NCBI GenBank assembly: GCA_041159865.1
Contig: JBEAXK010000139.1
Location: 11,552 to 75,551 of the forward strand
DNA: 64,000 nt
Origin: BJGN01 sp041159865
GTDB lineage: Bacteria; Bacteroidota; Bacteroidia; Chitinophagales; Saprospiraceae
Reading direction: 5' to 3'
A program made the translations under genes and the position numbers. Below are positions 28,899-36,934 of this stretch, piece after piece. The notes below the pieces were generated by a model that made no database searches, was not told where the DNA came from, and worked only from the letters and a program-made list of their open reading frames with translations. Position 1 is the stretch's first letter; every line of letters starts with the position of its first letter.

Positions 28899-29021
28899 CT
28901 ATTCTAATCCTAATTGATTATACTGATATATGTAAACAACCAGTGAGAAGAAAAGTAATAATGAAATAAAGAAATATAAAACGAAATATCCCTTTTTTCC
29001 AGCATTTTGTATATTGGACAT
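28899..29021 (-). CDS. 40-residue single-pass membrane protein
   Basis: A short frame read directly from the minus strand: ATG at 29021, TAG ending at 28899. The product begins MSNIQNAGKKGYF, continues with a hydrophobic helix of about 20 residues (VLYFFISLLLFFSLVVYIY) and ends QYNQLGLE. It begins 21 bp after the ppiD stop and ends just before the strong terminator, so it is probably the last cistron of the ppiD transcript. The positively charged N-terminal side suggests N-in topology. No family is recognised. Support comes from clean start/stop, a well-formed membrane helix and position. Confidence 0.6.
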   Translation of the reverse strand: MSNIQNAGKKGYFVLYFFISLLLFFSLVVYIYQYNQLGLE

Positions 29022-29042
29022 GATAGTAGTTTTTATGGGTGA

Positions 29043-31151
29043 TTAAAAGAACTTACTGCGATTATCCTTAATTTTTGCCCCATCTTTCAAAACCTGAGTA
29101 ATTTTGCTGTTTGCCTGGCTGCGGTAGGTTGGAACTAAATTTCTTTTGGTTGTAACTAACTCAGTAGGCGCTGACGGAGCTGCTTTAGTAATAATTTTTG
29201 CAACATAAACACCCGAATTTCCAATAACTGGAGAAGTTACATCACCTGTATTATAGCGGAATAGTTTACCTAATAATTTAGGTTCACTGCCTACGCCAGT
29301 GATAACTGGGTTTGCAAAAGTGATTCCATTAGCCGTATCAATAGGTTCTCCAAAATTTGATGCCAGGGATTCCAGTGATTTACCTTTCATTTTAGAGGCA
29401 ATCAAAGCACCTTTCTTTTCATTTATAACTAATGTTTCAATTTCCTTCTTTATTTTATCAACTGAAGGCAATCCTTCTTCAATTATATCTTCCAAGCCAA
29501 TAAGAACATATTTATTATCAAAATAAAGATTTTCATCTCTGTAAACATATACTTGTGGAGAGACAGCATCAATATCTGCTTCAAAAGCCCAACGTATGAT
29601 ATCACGAGATTGAACTCCCGCTCCTAAGGGGCCAAGAAAGAATTCATTTTTACCCATAGGGGTAGAAGTTTCTATCCTGATATCTTTATTTTTTGCCAGA
29701 TTTTTTTTCAAATCTTCAACGGACTTACTTTTATTAAGAAGAACTGAAACCTTATTATAAGCGTCTTTTTGAGTCGCTTCAGAAGGTATAATATTTGAAA
29801 CTAAAGATGCAATTCTTATCCCTATTTCATTTTTCTCAAATTTCTTTCCTGTTACTTCAACCAGGTGCACACCAAACTGAGTTGTAACTGTATATAATTT
29901 ACCAGCTTCAGCTTGGAAGAAAATCAAATCATTATATTCTGCAACCATCTGCCCAGGTGCGGCATATCCCAAATCACCTCCTTTAGTTGAAGTAGCATCA
30001 CTGCCAAACTGAGCTGCCATTGCTTCAAAAGTAGCTTCTCCTTTCTCAATAACCTGCTTTAAAGAGTCTATTGTTTTTTGGGCAAGAAAAGCACCATTTG
30101 CATCTGTTGCCGGAATAAGAATGTGTCTTGATTTAACAGAATCAGGTAAAGGTTTTTTGTCAATCATTTTTACTACCCTGTAAGCACCTGATTCAGTATA
30201 TGGACCAAAAACGCCACCTTCAGGAAGACTAAATATACTGTCTGCAAACATTGGATTGATTTCAGATTTCTTGACATAAACAGGAGACATCACGCCTCTG
30301 TTTTGTTCAACAAAGCTGGTATCATTATCTGCTGCCTTAAATTGTTTAGCCAAGGCATTTATTTTACTAAAAATTTCAGCTGTATCCGCTTTTGAAGGAA
30401 ATACATTATAAATAGCATAGGCTATTTTTCTGCGTTCTTCTTTATTGGTATATTTCTTTTTATTTTTCTCCAGGTAATTTTCATAATCTTCATCAGAGAG
30501 AGAAACCTCACTATTGTCGATATTATCAAAAGGTACTTTTACGTAAGCAAACTGGAGAAAGCCCGAGCCTTCAGAAAAAAACAATTCAGCCTGCCAGTTT
30601 GGGGTGTAAAATCCATTAGCTACCAAAGATGTAAGCTTTCTCTGAAGTCTTTCTTTAATAATCTCACCCTCCTGAATAGCCCAGTAAGAACGCATTTGAG
30701 GCTCAAGCGTGTTAGCTTCAATCATTTGACGAACCTGATTTAACTGTTCTCTATTGACCTGTCCGGTAGTTTGATCTCCAAAACGCTGAGTAATAACAGG
30801 ACTTGGTTCTAAACCAAATTGTAAATCAAGCAATTCTGCACGGCTTACACCTAGACCTAATTTTTCAGTCTGTTCTTCAACCAGAATTTTTTCCACGAAA
30901 TAGTTCCAGATATTCTCCCTGCGTGCAAAAACGTCACTGGTTGAACCGGCGTATAAAATACTTTCCGTTCTGTTAAATTCGTTTACGTCAATTTTTTGAC
31001 CATTAATTTTAGCCAGTACAGGTTGTGAACTGCCAAAAACACTTGTTTGCCCAGATGTCATATCCATAAGAATGAAGCCACCTAAGCCCAAAGCTATCAG
31101 GATAATTAATATCCAACTACCTTGTTGTCTGATTTTACTAATCAATGCCAT
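29043..31151 (-). CDS. ppiD: PpiD-like membrane-anchored peptidylprolyl isomerase/chaperone
   Basis: A 702-residue protein with one N-terminal membrane helix (about 12-31) followed by a SurA_N/PpiD-type chaperone region and a parvulin domain (about 335-440; SRHILIPA..., AAQFGSDATSTKGGDLGYAAPGQMV, FGVHLVEV). PpiD works at the periplasmic face of the translocon and assists folding of exported proteins. Bacteroidota versions are longer than the 623-residue E. coli protein, as here. The start is an ATG with a TATTTTTG box about 75 bp upstream. The 40-residue membrane protein follows. Confidence 0.9.
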   Translation of the reverse strand: MALISKIRQQGSWILIILIALGLGGFILMDMTSGQTSVFGSSQPVLAKINGQKIDVNEFNRTESILYAGSTSDVFARRENIWNYFVEKILVEEQTEKLGLGVSRAELLDLQFGLEPSPVITQRFGDQTTGQVNREQLNQVRQMIEANTLEPQMRSYWAIQEGEIIKERLQRKLTSLVANGFYTPNWQAELFFSEGSGFLQFAYVKVPFDNIDNSEVSLSDEDYENYLEKNKKKYTNKEERRKIAYAIYNVFPSKADTAEIFSKINALAKQFKAADNDTSFVEQNRGVMSPVYVKKSEINPMFADSIFSLPEGGVFGPYTESGAYRVVKMIDKKPLPDSVKSRHILIPATDANGAFLAQKTIDSLKQVIEKGEATFEAMAAQFGSDATSTKGGDLGYAAPGQMVAEYNDLIFFQAEAGKLYTVTTQFGVHLVEVTGKKFEKNEIGIRIASLVSNIIPSEATQKDAYNKVSVLLNKSKSVEDLKKNLAKNKDIRIETSTPMGKNEFFLGPLGAGVQSRDIIRWAFEADIDAVSPQVYVYRDENLYFDNKYVLIGLEDIIEEGLPSVDKIKKEIETLVINEKKGALIASKMKGKSLESLASNFGEPIDTANGITFANPVITGVGSEPKLLGKLFRYNTGDVTSPVIGNSGVYVAKIITKAAPSAPTELVTTKRNLVPTYRSQANSKITQVLKDGAKIKDNRSKFF

Positions 31152-31222
31152 GTTTATCGGTATTGTTTTTTGTCTTAAAAATTCAATTGCTTGCCAGAAA
31201 ATTTATAAAAATTGGGCAAGGT

Positions 31223-31245
31223 GCGCAAAAATACAGTTTCTGCGC
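31223..31245 (-). promoter_or_regulatory. ppiD: Candidate ppiD promoter -7 box inside an inverted repeat
   Basis: The minus strand reads TATTTTTG (31226-31233), an exact TAnnTTTG match. It is embedded in an inverted repeat, GCGCA (31223-31227) / TGCGC (31241-31245), whose arms extend imperfectly to nine bases. Overlap of a promoter core with a palindrome hints at an operator. The -33 element is not obvious. Confidence 0.4.
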
Positions 31246-31281
31246 TTAATCTAAAAGTCAGCACGGTATTTTTTCGCAAAA

Positions 31282-31301
31282 CCTTACATTTATCTGTAAA
31301 G
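31282..31301 (-). terminator. Weak hairpin downstream of the response-regulator gene
   Basis: On the minus strand CTTTACA / TGTAAGG forms a 7-bp stem (one G-U) with a 6-nt loop, followed by four U. It lies 31 bp after the response-regulator stop codon. It is a plausible weak terminator. Confidence 0.3.
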
Positions 31302-31332
31302 ATTGTAAAAAAAATTTAGATGAATGGATTTA

Positions 31333-32022
31333 TTATGGACAAATAAATTGAAAACCAACTCCGTGGATAGCCTCAATTTTAATGCGCTCATCCCCTGAAA
31401 GGTATTTTCTCAATCGGGATATAAAAACATCCATGCTTCTACCTAAAAAATAGTCATCATTTCCCCACACGTCAATCAATAATTGAGAACGCTTAATCAA
31501 TTGATTGGAATGTTTAGCCAGATAACTCAATAATTCAGCTTCTTTACTTGTCATTCTTTTAATAACCCCGTCTGAAAAAGTAAGAGAAAGATTTTTTTTG
31601 TCCAGTTTATAATAGCCAATTTGAATAGGGTCGAGGGAATCACTTTCCTTCTGAATAGCTTTTCTTTTAAGAAATATTTGAATTTTTAAAATGAGTTCTT
31701 TTATTTGAAAAGGCTTTGTCATATAATCATCAGCTCCAATCTGTAAGCCATGTATTCTATCCTCAGAGAGGGAGCGGGCACTTAAAAAAAGGATTGGAAT
31801 AGATTCGGATTGTTGTCTGATTTTTAAGGCAATTTCAAATCCGTTTTCGCCAGGTAAATTAATATCTAAAATAATAAGATCGAACACATTAAAATCTTTC
31901 AGAGCAATAGCATCTGTTCCAGATTTCAACCAGAGCAAATCAAAACCTGCATCTTCAAGTTGGTCTCTTGTTAAAAGCCCAAGAGCTTCATCATCTTCGA
32001 CATATAAAATTTTAGGTTTCAT
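31333..32022 (-). CDS. OmpR-family response regulator
   Basis: A 229-residue regulator with an N-terminal receiver domain (acidic pair D10-D11, phospho-acceptor D53 in LIILDINLPG, S81, K103 in TKPF) and a C-terminal winged-helix DNA-binding domain (about 130-229; LTSKEAELLSYLAKHSN...SMDVFISRLRKYL). It starts 2 bp after the stop of the histidine kinase gene, so the pair is co-transcribed and cognate. The regulon is unknown. The layout resembles the Bacteroidota RprX/RprY type pair. Confidence 0.93.
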   Translation of the reverse strand: MKPKILYVEDDEALGLLTRDQLEDAGFDLLWLKSGTDAIALKDFNVFDLIILDINLPGENGFEIALKIRQQSESIPILFLSARSLSEDRIHGLQIGADDYMTKPFQIKELILKIQIFLKRKAIQKESDSLDPIQIGYYKLDKKNLSLTFSDGVIKRMTSKEAELLSYLAKHSNQLIKRSQLLIDVWGNDDYFLGRSMDVFISRLRKYLSGDERIKIEAIHGVGFQFICP

Positions 32023-32024
32023 TT

Positions 32025-33299
32025 TTAAGATTTTAATGGAATCAACAGATTTATCTCAGTTCCATCGAGAGGAGCTCTGTTTTTAACTTTGATTTTCCAT
32101 TTATGAGCTTTACAAACTTCTTTCACATAATACAATCCGATGCCAAATCCTTTAACTTCAGAAATGGCTTGCGTCGGGACGCGAAAAAATTTTTCAAAGA
32201 CTTTTTCAAGAAAATCTTTTGGAATTCCGATGCCGTGATCAATAACAGAAATAATTAAAACCTGATTTATCTTTTCAGCTTTCAATAAAGCAAAAACCTC
32301 ATTTTTTGAAAATTTTGCGGCATTATCTAGCAGACTGCTCAAAGTATTTGTAAGGTGAAATTTATCGGCAATAATCTCCATTTTATCCATTTGACATTCA
32401 AATTCCAGAGAACCACCCATATTTTGAAATCTAATAGTTTCTGCATTCACCATCTCCTTTAAAAAAGAGACCACTTCTATAGGTTCTAATTTTAAGTTAA
32501 AACCATTATTTTCGAATCTGGCCAATTGAAGCAAGCGTTCAATATGCTCATTTAAACGTAAATTTTGTTCTCTTATTATTTTTGAATATTGTAGCAATCT
32601 TGTGTTTTCTTTTATTTGATTATGATGTAAAAAATAATCTGTAGCTATTTGAATAGATGCGATAGGTGTTTTAAATTCATGCGTCATATTATTTATAAAA
32701 TCTTTTTGTTGCTCAAAAAGCCATTTTTGTCTTAAGATAACGAAAAGGGAATAGGAGAAAAAGATAATGGTAATAAATAGTATGAAAGAGAAAAAAAGAA
32801 CAACCTGAAACTGTTCCCAAAGAAAGCCAGATCTCCCGGGAAATTTAACGGCAAAATAGTAAGTAAATGCATGATAACCAGGCATGGAAGTACTTATTTG
32901 AGGTGCTTTTTTTGTAGGTTCATAAGCACAATATGCACCATAAACCATTTCGTCGGTACTACAATCGAAAATGGCATATTCAAAATCCAGGTTAATAGTT
33001 AAGGCTTCCAGTTCTTTTCGTAGATAAAATTCGAGGAGGTTAGCGTCAATTTCATAAGCTATATTAACCAGGTAATAATTCGCACTTCGCTTACGAATAA
33101 TATTACCGGTAGGTAAAACAGTCCCATTTGCAACAGCTAAATTTCCAGCAACTCTTTGTAAAGCCAGATGAATTTTCTGGTTAATATCTGATTCATTGGC
33201 TGTCCAGGTGGTAATACCCCAATAAGTTTGAACGGCTAAAATACCCACTATGGCAATTAAACCTAACCAAACAATCCGAATGACTTGAAGGTCTCGCAT
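32025..33299 (-). CDS. Membrane sensor histidine kinase
   Basis: A 424-residue kinase with two membrane helices (about 9-27 and 165-188) flanking a periplasmic sensor of roughly 135 residues that contains two Cys (CSTDEMVYGAYC), a possible disulphide. The HisKA domain has the H-box MTHEFKTPIAS with phospho-acceptor His207. The HATPase_c domain shows the N box (LSSLLDNAAKFS), G1 (DHGIGIP) and G2 (GFGIGLYYVKEV). It is the partner of the response regulator encoded immediately downstream. The signal is unknown. Confidence 0.93.
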   Translation of the reverse strand: MRDLQVIRIVWLGLIAIVGILAVQTYWGITTWTANESDINQKIHLALQRVAGNLAVANGTVLPTGNIIRKRSANYYLVNIAYEIDANLLEFYLRKELEALTINLDFEYAIFDCSTDEMVYGAYCAYEPTKKAPQISTSMPGYHAFTYYFAVKFPGRSGFLWEQFQVVLFFSFILFITIIFFSYSLFVILRQKWLFEQQKDFINNMTHEFKTPIASIQIATDYFLHHNQIKENTRLLQYSKIIREQNLRLNEHIERLLQLARFENNGFNLKLEPIEVVSFLKEMVNAETIRFQNMGGSLEFECQMDKMEIIADKFHLTNTLSSLLDNAAKFSKNEVFALLKAEKINQVLIISVIDHGIGIPKDFLEKVFEKFFRVPTQAISEVKGFGIGLYYVKEVCKAHKWKIKVKNRAPLDGTEINLLIPLKS

Positions 33300-33323
33300 T
33301 GATTTTATTTTTTAACCATAAAA

Positions 33324-34211
33324 TTGTTTAATTTTGCAGAAAAAAGGATTTTGAGCAAAATACGACCGTTTTTTTTAATCTTGCTTTTTTCCTGTCTTTT
33401 GTTTTCGCAGGGGTTAAATTCTTTTGCCCAGGAACAAAATCCATTTGAACTGACTTACAGAAAGGATCAAAAAGAAGCGGTTAAAAGCATATCGGATAAT
33501 CCGTTTGAAAAATTAAATCCTACAGAGGAAAAAGTAGTTGAAAAGGCGATACAAAAACCTTTGCTTACAGAAAAGTCATCTAACTTTTTTCTACTTATTG
33601 GTCTATTATTGCTTTTAGCCATATTGCTTACTTTTTTAAGATCCTTTGCCCTAAGATCAATAGGTGCCTTTGGTACAGACAATCTTTTTAATTTTTTATT
33701 CAGGGAAATGTCAGGCAGAGGTATTTTACCCTTTCTTCTGCTTTATATTTTCTTTCTTATCAATTTAGGAGTACTGGTTTATTTTTCTTATCCTCTATTT
33801 CCAGACTATATTTTTCTTAGATTCAAACCTGAATTTCATTTTTTTTTACTGATACCTTTCCTGTTTTTTGGGGCAAGACATCTATTATTATCTTTCATAG
33901 GTTTTATATTTCCTGTAAAAAGAGAAATGGATCGGTACCAATTTTTGATGGTCGTTACTGGTATTTCAATGGGTTTAATCATCGCTCCGATAAATATTTT
34001 TTTTCCTTATTTGAATGAGGATTGGAAGAAAATCTTAATTTATTCCGCATTAATAATTTTAGGTTTAGTATTGATGTACCATTTTTTAAGAGGATTAACT
34101 ATCGGTGTTCGATTTATTGGTTCACACCAATTCCACTTTTTATTGTATATTTGCACCGTTGAAATTGCACCAGTTCTTATTTTGGTAAAATTGATTATCA
34201 ATTCCTTATAA
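33324..34211 (+). CDS. DUF4271 membrane protein
   Basis: About 290 residues. An N-terminal signal-like helix (FFLILLFSCLLFSQ) is followed by a polar periplasmic stretch (about 35-85) and six or so membrane helices. It fits DUF4271, a Bacteroidota family typically encoded just before hemD, as here (gap 6 bp). Function is unknown. No ATG exists near the 5' end. Candidate starts are TTG at 33324 or TTG at 33351; the latter has AAAGGA four bases upstream and lies shortly after a TAATTTTG box at 33329-33336, so translation from 33351 is quite possible. Confidence 0.83.
   Translation: MFNFAEKRILSKIRPFFLILLFSCLLFSQGLNSFAQEQNPFELTYRKDQKEAVKSISDNPFEKLNPTEEKVVEKAIQKPLLTEKSSNFFLLIGLLLLLAILLTFLRSFALRSIGAFGTDNLFNFLFREMSGRGILPFLLLYIFFLINLGVLVYFSYPLFPDYIFLRFKPEFHFFLLIPFLFFGARHLLLSFIGFIFPVKREMDRYQFLMVVTGISMGLIIAPINIFFPYLNEDWKKILIYSALIILGLVLMYHFLRGLTIGVRFIGSHQFHFLLYICTVEIAPVLILVKLIINSL
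33329..33336 (+). promoter_or_regulatory. Candidate -7 element for DUF4271-hemD
   Basis: TAATTTTG matches TAnnTTTG exactly, 15 bp before the TTG at 33351. No TTTG is found at the -33 position. If real, it excludes the upstream TTG start and gives a very short leader. Confidence 0.3.
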
Positions 34212-34217
34212 AAACGG

Positions 34218-35036
34218 ATGAACACAGAACAAATAATAGACGCAAAGCCTGAACCAACAATGAATGAAAACTTCGTTGAAAGTTATAGGGAGGTAAAAAG
34301 TATTCTGGTTTCACAACCCAAACCAGCTGATAAATCTCCCTATTATGAATTGGAGAAAAAATATAATATTATCATTGACTGGCGGTCTTTCATTCATGTA
34401 GAACCTGTACCTGCCAGAGATTTTAGGAAATTTCGAATTCGGATTGAGGATTTTTCGGCTGTCGTACTTACGAGTAAGAATTCAGTGGATCATTTTTTTA
34501 GAATGGCCGATGAAATGCGTGTAAAATTATCTTTGGATTTGAAATATTTTTGCCTGACAGAGGCAATTGCAAATTATCTTCAAAAATTTATTGTTTATAG
34601 AAAAAGAAAGGTCTTTGTTGGTAATAGAGGAATAGATGATTTAAGTCAGGCTATTAAACGCAATAAAACCGAAAAATTTTTAATTCCGTGTTCAAATTTA
34701 GGAGCTAAAGATGTGTGTAAATATTTAGGGGAAAATGAATTAAACTGGCAAGAGGCAACTATGTTCAATACAGTTAGTTCGGATCTTTCCGATTTAAGTG
34801 ATGTAACCTACGATATTTTAGTCTTTTTTAGCCCTCAGGGAATTGAATCACTTTATGATAATTTTCCCGATTTTAAACAAAACAATACAAGAATTGCTGT
34901 ATTTGGTAATTCTACAAGAAGAGCCGTTGAGGAACGAAACTTAATTGTAAATATTCAGGCGCCAACAGATATTGCTCCTTCAATGACCGCTGCATTAGAA
35001 CAATATCTTCAAAAATCAAACAAGATAGTTGGGTAA
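34218..35036 (+). CDS. hemD: Uroporphyrinogen-III synthase
   Basis: HemD closes and inverts ring D of hydroxymethylbilane to make uroporphyrinogen III for haem. The 272-residue protein has the two-domain fold with low sequence conservation. Recognisable are VKSILVSQPKPAD, AVVLTSKNSVDHFF, the YDILVFFSPQGIESL segment and the C-terminal AVFGNSTRRAVEE...APT block. Pairing with DUF4271 supports the call. About 35 residues precede the usual start, so an internal ATG at 34260 (MNENFVESYREVKS) is an alternative. Confidence 0.87.
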   Translation: MNTEQIIDAKPEPTMNENFVESYREVKSILVSQPKPADKSPYYELEKKYNIIIDWRSFIHVEPVPARDFRKFRIRIEDFSAVVLTSKNSVDHFFRMADEMRVKLSLDLKYFCLTEAIANYLQKFIVYRKRKVFVGNRGIDDLSQAIKRNKTEKFLIPCSNLGAKDVCKYLGENELNWQEATMFNTVSSDLSDLSDVTYDILVFFSPQGIESLYDNFPDFKQNNTRIAVFGNSTRRAVEERNLIVNIQAPTDIAPSMTAALEQYLQKSNKIVG

Positions 35037-35047
35037 TATTATTTTCC

Positions 35048-35689
35048 ATGAAAACGGACTGGGTATTGGATTTATCAGAGAGGCTATCAAATGGCTGTCT
35101 CCCTGGTTTGGATGCCCATAAAAAAATGGCTCACCCGCAACGTTTTATTGAATTGCCTCCTGAGAATGCAAAATTAGCGGGTGTAATGGCTCTTTTTTAT
35201 CCAAAGGACCATCATTGGGAAATGGTGCTCATAGAAAGGCAATCTTCTGATAGCAGAGATCAGCATAAGGGTCAAATTTCTTTTCCAGGAGGCAAGTTTG
35301 ATTCAACCGACGCAGATTTATCAATAACCGCAACCCGGGAAACAGAGGAAGAAATTGGTGTTTTCGCACAACATATTAAGCTCATTGGTGCCCTCACACC
35401 CCTATATATTTCAGTAAGTAATTTTCATGTTTTTCCATTTATTGGCGTTTTAGATTTCGCTCCCGTTTTTAAACCACAGGTAACTGAAGTTAAAGAAATT
35501 ATAGAAATTCCAATAATTGATTTATTGAATCCACAGCATCAGCAGGTATCAGCTATTCAGCTCCATAAGCATTTTATTTTGAATGATGTTCCTTGCTTTC
35601 ATATAAAGGAAAAGGTAATCTGGGGTGCTACAGCAATGATTATTAGTGAAATTGTAGAATTAATTTCACCCTATAAATCTATATTATGA
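35048..35689 (+). CDS. NUDIX hydrolase, CoA pyrophosphatase type
   Basis: A 213-residue NUDIX protein. The segment LIERQSSDSRDQHKGQISFPGG corresponds to the UPF0035/NuCoA signature of coenzyme A diphosphatases. It is directly followed by the Nudix box (GGKFD...ATRETEEEIG), with the catalytic REtxEEiG core intact. The predicted reaction is cleavage of CoA or acyl-CoA to 4'-phosphopantetheine and 3',5'-ADP. Its last 4 bp overlap the ald start (ATGA). Confidence 0.88.
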   Translation: MKTDWVLDLSERLSNGCLPGLDAHKKMAHPQRFIELPPENAKLAGVMALFYPKDHHWEMVLIERQSSDSRDQHKGQISFPGGKFDSTDADLSITATRETEEEIGVFAQHIKLIGALTPLYISVSNFHVFPFIGVLDFAPVFKPQVTEVKEIIEIPIIDLLNPQHQQVSAIQLHKHFILNDVPCFHIKEKVIWGATAMIISEIVELISPYKSIL

Positions 35690-36927
35690 GTGAGGAAATA
35701 AAAAAATCGTCAGGTACTATACATATTCCTAAAGAATTGACAGGAAAACAGTACCATGTGCAAGAGGAAATGGTCTTGAAAACAGGTAAACAGGATAAAC
35801 TGGTTTTTGGCATTCCGTTAGAAATTACCTTACAAGAAAATAGAGTGCCCCTTGTTCCAGCTTCTGTTGCAACCTTAGTTGCACAGGGACACCAGGTTAT
35901 CATTGAAAGAGGTGCTGGTTTAAATGCTCATTTTACGGACAGAGATTATTCAGAGGCAGGAGCTGAAATTGCAGAAAAAAGAGAAGAAGTTTATAAAGCA
36001 ACAGTTATATTAAAGGCTGCACCTCCTACCATGGAGGAAATTGATCTTATGTTTGCTAATCAGATTCTTATTTCTCCTTTGCAAATGCCTACTTTGAATG
36101 CAACCTATTTTCAAAGGCTAAGACAAAAAAAAGTGCTTGCTCTGGCAATGGAATATATCAAGGATGAAGCAGATACTTTCCCTCTTGTTAGAATTATGAG
36201 TGAAATGGCAGGTATTGAAGCAATGCTTACAGCAGCAGAATTACTTTCCGTGAATGCAGGTGGGAATGGGGTTCTCTTGGGGGGTATTTCGGGTGTTCCA
36301 AGTGCAAAAGTAGTTATCCTGGGTGCAGGAATAGTTGCTGAATATGCTTCAAGAGTGGCAATTGGACTGGGTGCCGAACTTAGAATTTTTGATAATGATA
36401 TTTATAAATTGAAACGTCTTCAAAATCAGGTGGGAAGACAATTATATACCTCTTCTCTCAATCCTATTTATCTACAAGAAGAATTGGTTTCGGCTGATGT
36501 TGTTATTGGTGCTATACACTCAAAATCAGGTCGAACTCCTGTGATTGTAAGCGAAGAAATGATTCAAAAAATGAGGCATGGTGCTGTTTTAATTGACGTA
36601 AGTATTGATCAGGGGGGATGCTTCGCCACTTCTGAAGTTACAACTCTACAAAATCCTTCGTTTATAAAATATGGAGTGATACATTATTGTGTACCAAACA
36701 TTACCTCTAGAGTACCTAGAACAGCATCTATGGCTATAAGTAATATACTTACGCCTATATTGCTGCATGCAGCTACTGCCGGTGGAATTGAATCCTGGTT
36801 ATTTAATAATCCAGGATTACGTCACGGTGTTTATACCTACAATGGATATTTATGTAATGCTTACCTAGGCGAAAGATTTGATATGAAGGCCACAAATTTA
36901 GATCTTATCATCACTTCCCAAGGCTAA
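35686..36927 (+). CDS. ald: Alanine dehydrogenase
   Basis: Ald interconverts L-alanine and pyruvate plus ammonia with NAD. The 413-residue protein has the AlaDH/PNT N-terminal domain (FGIPLEITLQENRVPLVP, with substrate-binding residues) and the NAD-binding domain (VVILGAGIVAEYASRVAIGLG), followed by the DVSIDQGGC and HYCVPNITSRVPRTAS segments specific to AlaDH. An extra 35-residue N-terminal extension is usual in Bacteroidota. It is coupled to the NUDIX gene and ends 7 bp from the convergent glyS. Confidence 0.93.
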   Translation: MSEEIKKSSGTIHIPKELTGKQYHVQEEMVLKTGKQDKLVFGIPLEITLQENRVPLVPASVATLVAQGHQVIIERGAGLNAHFTDRDYSEAGAEIAEKREEVYKATVILKAAPPTMEEIDLMFANQILISPLQMPTLNATYFQRLRQKKVLALAMEYIKDEADTFPLVRIMSEMAGIEAMLTAAELLSVNAGGNGVLLGGISGVPSAKVVILGAGIVAEYASRVAIGLGAELRIFDNDIYKLKRLQNQVGRQLYTSSLNPIYLQEELVSADVVIGAIHSKSGRTPVIVSEEMIQKMRHGAVLIDVSIDQGGCFATSEVTTLQNPSFIKYGVIHYCVPNITSRVPRTASMAISNILTPILLHAATAGGIESWLFNNPGLRHGVYTYNGYLCNAYLGERFDMKATNLDLIITSQG

Positions 36928-36934
36928 GTATTTA

